In this document: piece by piece, positions 1 to 5,080 of the stretch | Numbering within the stretch: the first letter of the stretch is position 1 | Layout of the letters: each line of letters opens with the position of its first letter | Assembly: GCA_964532085.1 (NCBI GenBank) | Contig: CAZHHH010000169.1 | Coordinates: 1-5,080, forward strand | Direction: 5' to 3' | Source: CAZHHH01 sp964532085 | Lineage (GTDB): Bacteria; Bacteroidota; Bacteroidia; Bacteroidales; Marinilabiliaceae | DNA: 5,080 bases | The notes under the pieces: model-generated | What the model was told of the DNA's origin: nothing | Databases searched by the model: none | Seen by the model: only the letters and a program-made list of their open reading frames with translations | Program-made: the position numbers and the translations under genes

Positions 1-292
1 GTCTCATCAATCAATTAGACAGATTCGTAGTATTTATAACTATTATTCACAAAAAGCAAGTCCTGAAATTGCAAAAAGAATAACCAAGAGAATAATAAAG
101 AAAGTCGATATTTTATTTAAAAATCCTACTGTCGGTCAAAAAGAAGTGTTGCTAGCCCACCTATCATACGATTATAGATATCTTGTTGAAAGTAATTATA
201 AAATCATTTATTGGCAGGAAAAGAACACAATTATAATAGCCTCCGTTTTTGACTGTCGCCAAAATCCAAGAAAAACAACTAACATAAAATAA
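1..292 (+). CDS. ParE/RelE-family toxin, 3' part only (start lies upstream of the window)
   Basis: The reading frame enters at position 2 and runs for 96 residues to TAA at 290-292, with no ATG in the visible part, so the start is outside the window. The family normally has about 95-105 residues, so only a few N-terminal residues are likely missing. Seen in the sequence: a helical N-terminal part with IYNYY (visible residues 11-15) and ASPEIA (19-24), the LFKNPTVG turn (38-45), a core strand pair DYRYLVESNYKIIYW (57-71), and the C-terminal VFDCRQNP (82-89). This order of motifs is characteristic of the ParE branch. In this family RelE members are ribosome-dependent mRNA nucleases, whereas characterised ParE members poison DNA gyrase; the ParE-like motifs favour the latter, but activity cannot be told from sequence. 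The antitoxin is usually the gene just upstream, which is not visible; nothing downstream resembles one. It is separated from the efflux operon by 237 bp of repeats and is probably unrelated to it in function. Confidence 0.85.
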   Translation, partial: SHQSIRQIRSIYNYYSQKASPEIAKRITKRIIKKVDILFKNPTVGQKEVLLAHLSYDYRYLVESNYKIIYWQEKNTIIIASVFDCRQNPRKTTNIK

Positions 293-333
293 AGAATCTG
301 ACTTTCCCTCAGTTAGGTTACGTTTACTGCATC

Positions 334-361
334 ACTTTCAACTTTCAATTTTCAGTTTTCC
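334..361. repeat. Degenerate 7-nt tandem repeat, first block
   Basis: Four consecutive heptads can be read: two ACTTTCA units, then ATTTTCA, then GTTTTCC. A pyrimidine-rich stretch follows up to the hairpins at 378-409. A shorter related block is at 409-422. Strings of this T/C-rich kind occur between genes in many Bacteroidota genomes; the function is unknown and no coding potential is seen. Copy number in the genome cannot be judged from this window. Confidence 0.6.
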
Positions 362-377
362 TCTCTCATCTTTCCTC

Positions 378-409
378 CTCGCCTTTAGCGAGACTGGGCT
401 GAGACCCAG
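378..409. repeat. Two adjacent small GC-rich hairpins
   Basis: The first hairpin pairs CTCGC (378-382) with GCGAG (388-392) around a 5-nt loop. The second pairs CTGGG (394-398) with CCCAG (405-409) around a 6-nt loop. They stand out as GC-rich in an AT-rich spacer. The first resembles the palindromic core at 1647-1663: both contain GCCTTT, then a purine, GC, and later AGAC. No run of T directly follows the second hairpin (CTTTCAGTTTTC comes next), so an intrinsic terminator for the upstream toxin gene is possible but weak. A diverged member of the local palindromic repeat class is the better guess. Confidence 0.5.
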
Positions 410-422
410 CTTTCAGTTTTCA
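409..422. repeat. Degenerate 7-nt tandem repeat, second block
   Basis: Two heptads, GCTTTCA and GTTTTCA, match the units of the block at 334-361 and lie directly after the hairpin pair. The arrangement is therefore heptads, hairpins, heptads. The rest of the spacer up to 529 is AT-rich; I found no convincing Bacteroidota-type promoter (TTTG, then about 20 nt, then TAnnTTTG). The nearest -7-like sequences are AACCTTTG at 448-455 and TATATTTT at 495-502, each one base off in the conserved positions and without a matching upstream element. Confidence 0.45.
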
Positions 423-529
423 ACTCTTTTTAACAACATTTAATTTAAACCTTTGTTATATTAACCAATCATAGAAGCGGGTAAAACAAACCACTATATT
501 TTAGAATTGAATATTAACTTTCAACGAAA

Positions 530-1591
530 ATGAGTAAAAGAAGTAAAAAAATCGTTCAACTTTTAGTTGTATCTGGTGTAATTATATTTTTAATTATATA
601 CAAAATTGGTTGGTTAGATAAGACTTTTCAACAAGATAATAATATTGTAAAGCGTAATTCAAAATTGCCTGTAACAGCTTTTATAGCAGAAATATCCACA
701 ATGGATAATACTATTAAATCGGCAGGTACATTGGTGGCAGAAGAGGAGGTCGTTATAACAACAGAGGTTTCTGGAGTTGTGAGTTCCACACATTTTAAAG
801 ATGGTATGAATGTGGAGAAAGGTGATTTACTTATCAAAATTAACGATGATGAGCTAAAAGCCCAACTTGAAAAAGCAGAACATCAACGTACGTTAGTTCA
901 ACAATCACTAGAGCGTCAGGAAGTTTTGCTTAAAAAAGATGCAATTAGTCACGAAGCTTTTGATAAAGTTAAAACAGACCTTTTAGTTTTGGATTCTGAA
1001 GTTCAGCTTTTAAATGTAAAACTGTCAAAAACTGCAATTAGAGCACCTTTTTCTGGTAGGGTAGGGTTTAGAGAGGTAAGTCAAGGTGCATTTTTACAGC
1101 CAGGTGCTGCAATTACAAAACTGGTTAAAACCACACCATTGCGTATAGAGTTTGCTGTTCCAGAGCGATATCAATCAGAAAGTTTAGTTGGACGTGAGAT
1201 AGAGTTCATTGTTGCAGGTTTTGAGGAGATTTTTAAAGCAGAAATATATGCCGTTGAGCCACGAATTGATGAACGTACGCGTTCATTGATTTTGAGAGCA
1301 AAATATCCAAATAATAATGAAAAACTTTTACCGGGTATGTTTGCTCACGTCACTGTTCCAATTCAGCGATTAACAGATGTTATTCAAGTTCCAGCACACG
1401 CCATTATTCCAGAGTTAAATGGAGAATCGGTTTTTCTTTATAAAGATGGAAAAGCATTTAAACAAAACGTTGTTACAGGAATTAGAAGTGAAAATTTAAT
1501 TGCTGTAACCGATGGATTAAGTAGTGGTGATACAATTATTACATCAGGAATTTTGCAGCTACGTCATAGTATGCCTGTTGTTATTGAATAG
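530..1591 (+). CDS. RND efflux periplasmic adaptor subunit (membrane fusion protein, HlyD/AcrA superfamily)
   Basis: This 353-residue protein is the periplasmic bridge between the RND permease and the outer-membrane channel. A positively charged N-terminus (MSKRSKK) is followed by one hydrophobic helix at about residues 8-24. There is no lipobox cysteine, so it is probably anchored by an uncleaved helix and not by lipid. Domains in order: first half of the lipoyl domain at about 65-106 (GVVSSTHFKDGMNVEKGD), a short alpha-helical hairpin at about 107-166, second lipoyl half at 167-200 (IRAPFSGRVG, then GAFLQPG), beta-barrel at about 203-278 (ending LLPGMFAHVTVP), and a membrane-proximal domain at about 283-353 (VIQVPAHAI). 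The hairpin is short, as in many adaptors of this size. Its ATG follows an A-rich CAACGAAA with no Shine-Dalgarno sequence, which is normal in Bacteroidota. Position just before an RND permease and a TolC-type gene on the same strand supports the role. Substrates cannot be inferred. Confidence 0.95.
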   Translation: MSKRSKKIVQLLVVSGVIIFLIIYKIGWLDKTFQQDNNIVKRNSKLPVTAFIAEISTMDNTIKSAGTLVAEEEVVITTEVSGVVSSTHFKDGMNVEKGDLLIKINDDELKAQLEKAEHQRTLVQQSLERQEVLLKKDAISHEAFDKVKTDLLVLDSEVQLLNVKLSKTAIRAPFSGRVGFREVSQGAFLQPGAAITKLVKTTPLRIEFAVPERYQSESLVGREIEFIVAGFEEIFKAEIYAVEPRIDERTRSLILRAKYPNNNEKLLPGMFAHVTVPIQRLTDVIQVPAHAIIPELNGESVFLYKDGKAFKQNVVTGIRSENLIAVTDGLSSGDTIITSGILQLRHSMPVVIE

Positions 1592-1637
1592 ATAATTTAT
1601 AAAATTAATATTGTCCAATCAAAATGAAAAGCAAAAG

Positions 1638-1673
1638 AGATTTCTCTCTAGCCTTTGGCTAGACGAAATGACA
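1638..1673 (-). repeat. Palindromic intergenic repeat unit, reverse orientation
   Basis: The unit begins AGATTTCTC and ends GAAATGACA, around a perfect 7-bp stem (TCTAGCC at 1647-1653 with GGCTAGA at 1657-1663) with a TTT loop. Read on the - strand it begins TGTCATTTCG and ends AAATCT, the same outer frame as the unit at 1753-1789 on the + strand. Elements with TGTCATT...GAATCT ends and a variable palindromic middle are, to my knowledge, common intergenic repeats in Bacteroidota and other phyla. It lies 46 bp after the adaptor stop codon. Confidence 0.7.
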
Positions 1674-1693
1674 TTTGGTTAGTTACGTGTTAG

Positions 1694-1730
1694 GGTTGGG
1701 GGTTGGCGGCAACGCCGCCAACCCCCAACC
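1694..1730. repeat. Perfect 17-bp GC-rich hairpin between adaptor and permease genes
   Basis: The left arm GGTTGGGGGTTGGCGGC (1694-1710) is the exact reverse complement of 1714-1730, with loop AAC at 1711-1713. It is by far the strongest inverted repeat in the window and its arms are about 76% GC in an AT-rich setting. The sequence that follows on either strand has no T-run, so it does not look like an intrinsic terminator. In the transcript it could stabilise upstream mRNA, block exonucleases or reduce read-through into the permease gene; these roles are inference. The left arm also holds G runs that could compete by forming a two-layer G-quadruplex. Confidence 0.85.
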
Positions 1731-1752
1731 AATCAAAATACAACATAATACT

Positions 1753-1789
1753 TGTCATTCTGATATCGCCTCTGGCGATGGAAGAATCT
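1753..1789 (+). repeat. Palindromic intergenic repeat unit, forward orientation
   Basis: The unit begins TGTCATTCTGA and ends GGAAGAATCT, with a central 6-bp stem (ATCGCC at 1765-1770 with GGCGAT at 1774-1779) and a TCT loop. Its ends match the reverse-oriented unit at 1638-1673 while the stem bases differ completely, so the stem pairing is kept without the sequence. A further small palindrome, AATCT and AGATT around three A at 1785-1797, overlaps its end and reaches to 3 nt before the TTG at 1801, a possible permease start. Confidence 0.7.
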
Positions 1790-1827
1790 AAAAGATTTTA
1801 TTGGATAACAGTAAATTAAAAAAAAGA

Positions 1828-4800
1828 ATGAGTAGTCTTTCATCAATTAGTATAAAACGTCCTGTGCTCTCCATAGTGATGAGTCTTTTTATAGTCATTA
1901 TTGGGTTTATAGGTTTAACATATTTAGGTGTTCGTGATTATCCGAGCGTTGATATTCCAATCATATCAGTTTCAACCACCTATACAGGTGCTAATGCTGA
2001 TGTTATTGAGACACAGATAACCGAGCCATTGGAGCAAGCAATTAATGGTATTCAAGGTATTAGGAGTATAAGCAGTAATAGTAGAGATGGTAGAAGTAAT
2101 ATCACAGTTGAGTTTGATATTGAAGTTGATTTAGAAACTGCAGCAAATGATGTCCGTGATAAAGTTGCTGGTGCTCAGCGTCGTTTACCTGAAGACGCAG
2201 AACCACCAACGGTCTCAAAAGCCGATGCTGATGCTCAGCCTATTTTCTCAATCACACTGAGAAGTAACACACGCTCTTTAATTGATTTAACGGAGTATGC
2301 AGAAGTTAATTTTAAAGAGAGATTGCAAACAATTCCGGGCGTGAGTAATGTAATGACGTGGGGTGCTAAGCGATTTGCCATTCGTCTATGGATGGACCCT
2401 GGTCGTTTGGCAGCTTATGGTGTTACACCAGTTGATGTTAGAAATGCTCTTCAACGTGAAAATATTGAATTGCCTTCTGGAAGTATAGAGGGTGATAATG
2501 TGGAACTTACGGTGCGTACAATGGGACGTTTTACCTCCATCGACGATTTTAATCGTATGATAATTGTGCAAGATGGTGATAGGGTGGTGAGATTTAGCGA
2601 TTTAGGTAGAGCCGTTGTGGAAGCAGAAAATATGCGAAGTATTCTGAAGATGAATGGTGTGCCAATGGTGAATAATATCCTTATTCCACAACCAGGGGCA
2701 AACTATATTTCAATTGCCGACGAAGCACGGGTTAGGTTAGAGCAACTTAAAAAAGATTTACCCGATGACATTATAGCTGAAGTGGGTTTTGATAATACAG
2801 AGTATATTAGAGAATCTATTTCAGAGGTGCAAGAGACTATTTATATGGCTTTTATTTTAGTTGTATTAATAATTTTCTTGTTCCTGAGAGATTGGCGAAC
2901 GACTGTTATTCCTGCCATTGCAATCCCAATTTCGTTGATTGGGGCATTTTTTATAATGTATATATTTAATTTTACAATTAATATTTTAACACTGTTGGCA
3001 GTTGTTCTTTCCATTGGATTAGTGGTTGATGATGCTATTATTATGATGGAGAATATATATGCAAAAATTGAGCGTGGAATGGAACCAATGCAGGCGGGAC
3101 TTGAGGGTGCAGCTGAAATATTCTTTGCTGTAATTGCTACTACGGTTACGCTTGTTGCTGTATTCTTCCCAGTGGTTTTCTTGCAAGGTGTAACGGGTCG
3201 ATTGTTTAGAGAGTTTAGTATCGTTATTGCTGGTGCTGTTATTATCTCCTCCTTTGTAGCATTGACTTTAACACCGATGCTCTCCACTCGAATTTTAAAA
3301 AAGAGAGAAAAACAGAATAAGTTTTACAGAGTTACAGAACCATTTTTTATAAAATTGGGAGAAGCTTACAGAAATTCTTTGGATAAATATCTTAAGTCTA
3401 AAATATTAACTCCAATTATTTTAATCGGCTCATTTGTTATAATAGCCTTTTTGTGGATGCAAATACCTTCAGAAATGGCACCTCTAGAAGACCGGTCTCA
3501 ATTGCGAATAAGCACTACAGCACCAGAGGGAGCAACTTTTGATTATACTCAAAGATATGCTGACCAATTGGTAGAAGTTGTAGAAGAGGCTGTTACTGAA
3601 AAAGAGGCGATTTTTGCTGTTATTGGAATGTGGAATAACAATGCTGCAGGATATACATTAACTCTTAAAAAACCTCACGAAAGAACTAGAACTCAGCAGG
3701 AGATAGCTGATGACTTAGGGGATAAAGTAAGAGAATTAACAGGTGCAAGAAGTTTTGTAACTCAACAACAAACATTTGGTGGGCGACGTGGTGGCTTGCC
3801 TGTGCAATATGTTATTCAAGCACAGAATTTGGATAAGTTGAGAGAAATTCTTCCACAATTTATGGATAAAGTTGCAGATAGTGATGTTTTTCAAAACTAT
3901 GATGTGAATTTAAAATTTACAAAACCTGAATTAAAAATTCATATTGATAGAGAAAAAGCATCATTAATGGGCGTTTCTGTTCAAAATATTGCTCAAACAC
4001 TTCAGTTAACATTGAGCGGACAGCGATTGGCATATTATATAATGAATGGAAAGCAATATCAGATAATTGGAGAGCTAGAGCGCGAAGATAGAAATAAACC
4101 AGCTGATATTTCATCAGTATATGTCCGTAGTGATAACGGAAATTTAGTTCAGCTTGATAATCTTATCCGAATGGAGGAGAGCAGCACACCGCCACAACTA
4201 TTTAGATATAATAGATTTGTATCTGCAACTGTCTCTGCAGGTTTGAGCAAGGGAAACACGATGAGTAACGGACTTGCAGAGATGGATAGAATTGCCAAAG
4301 ATGTCTTAGATGAGACATTTAGCACTACTTTAGCCGGTGATTCTAAAGATTTTGTAGAGAGTAGTTCAAGTTTATTGTTTGCTTTTGCCCTTGCATTGGT
4401 GTTGATATATCTTGTTTTGGCAGCACAGTTTGAGAGTTTTAGAGACCCATTTATAATTATGCTTACAGTTCCATTGGCGCTTGTAGGTGCTTTAGTCTCA
4501 ATGTGGTATTTCAACCAGACAATGAATATCTTTAGTCAAATTGGTATAATTATGCTCATCGGATTAGTCTCTAAAAATGGTATTTTAATGGTAGAATTTG
4601 CCAATCAGCGAAAAGATGCAGGCTTGTCTTCCGCAGAGGCTATGCGCGAAGCGGCAGCAGCAAGGTTTAGACCAATTTTAATGACAAGTTTGTCAACAAT
4701 TTTAGGGGTTTTACCGATGGCTATTGGAGCAGGAGCAGGTGCAGAGAGTAGGGTGTCGATGGGTATTGCAGTGGTGGGAGGTTTGACTTTCTCTTCATTC

Positions 4801-4866
4801 CTAACGCTTTATGTAATTCCATCAATATATATAATGTTAACACGTGATAAAGTAAGAGTAAAATAG
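1828..4866 (+). CDS. RND-family efflux permease, HAE1 type (AcrB-like proton antiporter)
   Basis: Inner-membrane, proton-driven pump of the tripartite system, 1012 residues from the ATG chosen here (AcrB has 1049). The typical plan is visible: helix 1 at about 12-35, a large periplasmic loop, helices 2-6 at about 335-488, helix 7 at about 525-542, a second periplasmic loop, and helices 8-12 at about 847-1004. The proton-relay residues known from AcrB are present: D401 and D402 in GLVVDDAIIMMEN (AcrB D407/D408), K916 in GLVSKNGILMVEF (K940), R946 in ARFRP (R971) and T953 in ILMTSL (T978), so it should be functional. Start choice: the frame opens after a stop at 1789-1791. TTG at 1801 would add nine residues (MDNSKLKKR), but the ATG at 1828 follows an A-rich stretch like the other two genes' starts and puts SISIKRPVL where family members usually begin. 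The next gene starts 5 nt after its stop. Drug substrates cannot be assigned; a heavy-metal (CusA-type) role is unlikely from the motifs. Confidence 0.95.
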   Translation: MSSLSSISIKRPVLSIVMSLFIVIIGFIGLTYLGVRDYPSVDIPIISVSTTYTGANADVIETQITEPLEQAINGIQGIRSISSNSRDGRSNITVEFDIEVDLETAANDVRDKVAGAQRRLPEDAEPPTVSKADADAQPIFSITLRSNTRSLIDLTEYAEVNFKERLQTIPGVSNVMTWGAKRFAIRLWMDPGRLAAYGVTPVDVRNALQRENIELPSGSIEGDNVELTVRTMGRFTSIDDFNRMIIVQDGDRVVRFSDLGRAVVEAENMRSILKMNGVPMVNNILIPQPGANYISIADEARVRLEQLKKDLPDDIIAEVGFDNTEYIRESISEVQETIYMAFILVVLIIFLFLRDWRTTVIPAIAIPISLIGAFFIMYIFNFTINILTLLAVVLSIGLVVDDAIIMMENIYAKIERGMEPMQAGLEGAAEIFFAVIATTVTLVAVFFPVVFLQGVTGRLFREFSIVIAGAVIISSFVALTLTPMLSTRILKKREKQNKFYRVTEPFFIKLGEAYRNSLDKYLKSKILTPIILIGSFVIIAFLWMQIPSEMAPLEDRSQLRISTTAPEGATFDYTQRYADQLVEVVEEAVTEKEAIFAVIGMWNNNAAGYTLTLKKPHERTRTQQEIADDLGDKVRELTGARSFVTQQQTFGGRRGGLPVQYVIQAQNLDKLREILPQFMDKVADSDVFQNYDVNLKFTKPELKIHIDREKASLMGVSVQNIAQTLQLTLSGQRLAYYIMNGKQYQIIGELEREDRNKPADISSVYVRSDNGNLVQLDNLIRMEESSTPPQLFRYNRFVSATVSAGLSKGNTMSNGLAEMDRIAKDVLDETFSTTLAGDSKDFVESSSSLLFAFALALVLIYLVLAAQFESFRDPFIIMLTVPLALVGALVSMWYFNQTMNIFSQIGIIMLIGLVSKNGILMVEFANQRKDAGLSSAEAMREAAAARFRPILMTSLSTILGVLPMAIGAGAGAESRVSMGIAVVGGLTFSSFLTLYVIPSIYIMLTRDKVRVK

Positions 4867-4871
4867 AAAAA

Positions 4872-5080
4872 ATGAGAATAGTTAAAATCATAATAGTTAT
4901 AATTCTTATTTCTAAGCTTTCTTTAATCAAAGCTCAAGAGGTGGAAAAAATAACACTGTCAGAATTAATAGAGATTGGTCTGTCATCTAACCCGATTGTG
5001 AAAAGTGCGGAAAATAGATTGTTAATATCGGAAAATGAGCATACAATTCAGCCATTTGTACCGAGTTTGAGAGGTTATGC
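4872..5080 (+). CDS. TolC-family outer-membrane efflux protein, N-terminal part (runs off the window end)
   Basis: Sixty-nine codons are visible, with no stop before the window ends. The ATG lies 5 nt after the permease stop, behind a run of A, so the two are almost surely co-transcribed and possibly translationally coupled. The protein starts with a Sec signal peptide: MRIVK, a hydrophobic stretch at about 6-19, and a likely cleavage near LIKAQ (residues 18-22). The mature part reads KITLSELIEIGLSSNPIV (26-43) then RLLISENE and FVPSLRGYA, matching the usual TolC start of an amphipathic helix with L-x-E-x-I-x-x-G/A-L-x-x-N-P followed by a P-S-L turn. The family forms trimeric channels crossing the outer membrane and periplasm. 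Position third after adaptor and permease supports the call independently. A typical family length is over 400 residues, so most of the gene is outside. Confidence 0.88.
   Translation, partial: MRIVKIIIVIILISKLSLIKAQEVEKITLSELIEIGLSSNPIVKSAENRLLISENEHTIQPFVPSLRGY

Noticed and set aside
448..502. Possible Bacteroidota -7 elements (AACCTTTG at 448-455, TATATTTT at 495-502) before the adaptor gene.
   Set aside because: Each departs from TAnnTTTG and neither has a TTTG about 20 nt upstream, so a promoter call is not supported in AT-rich DNA.
1624..1662. Short ORF of 12 codons (ATG at 1624, TAG at 1660-1662) after the adaptor gene.
   Set aside because: It runs into and ends within the palindromic repeat; its codons are explained by the repeat sequence and nothing suggests translation.
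1691..1706. Telomere-like string (TTAGGG followed by TTGGGGGTTGG).
   Set aside because: It is a single occurrence explained by the hairpin arm and its flank; there is no tandem array and no other sign of a DNA end.
1694..1730. The strong hairpin as a Rho-independent terminator of the adaptor gene.
   Set aside because: No T-run follows the stem on the + strand (AATCAAAATA comes next) nor on the - strand, so it lacks the standard terminator pattern.
2841..3287. A 148-codon open frame on the - strand inside the permease gene.
   Set aside because: It lies antisense to well-conserved helices 2-6 of the permease, has low-complexity content rich in I, T and N, and resembles no family; it is a shadow frame. 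The other antisense frames within the permease and adaptor were rejected for the same reason.
3768..3800. Gly/Arg-rich segment FGGRRGG in the second periplasmic loop of the permease, considered as an unusual insertion.
   Set aside because: As far as I recall, similar Gly-rich segments before a PVQ motif occur in other HAE1 permeases, and it fits the expected loop length, so it is not a novelty.

Overview
The window looks like chromosomal DNA from a member of the Bacteroidota, probably Flavobacteriia or a related lineage. The evidence is the AT-rich composition, start codons preceded by A-rich stretches instead of Shine-Dalgarno sequences, the type of RND pump, and intergenic spaces filled with short palindromic and heptad repeats. 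This placement is an inference from style; no marker gene is present.

Layout. Positions 1-292 hold the 3' end of a ParE/RelE-type toxin gene whose start, and any antitoxin partner, lie upstream of the window. A 237-bp gap follows (293-529) with degenerate 7-nt tandem repeats around two small GC-rich hairpins. Next comes a tripartite RND efflux operon on the + strand: a membrane-anchored periplasmic adaptor (530-1591), a 12-helix RND permease of the HAE1 type (about 1828-4866), and the start of a TolC-family outer-membrane factor (4872 to the window end). The permease and outer-membrane genes are 5 nt apart. The adaptor and permease are separated by an unusually long 236-bp spacer holding a symmetric arrangement: a palindromic unit, a perfect 17-bp GC-rich hairpin, and a second related palindromic unit in the opposite orientation.

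How the genes work together. The permease uses the proton gradient to take substrates from the periplasm or inner membrane. The adaptor bridges it to the outer-membrane channel, so substrates leave the cell in one step. The proton-relay residues are all present, so the pump is predicted to be active. The substrate cannot be read from sequence, and no regulator gene is in the window.

The genes are ordinary members of known families, and I see no undescribed multi-gene system. The least ordinary part is the repeat array inside the operon and its closeness to the permease start, which makes that start ambiguous.
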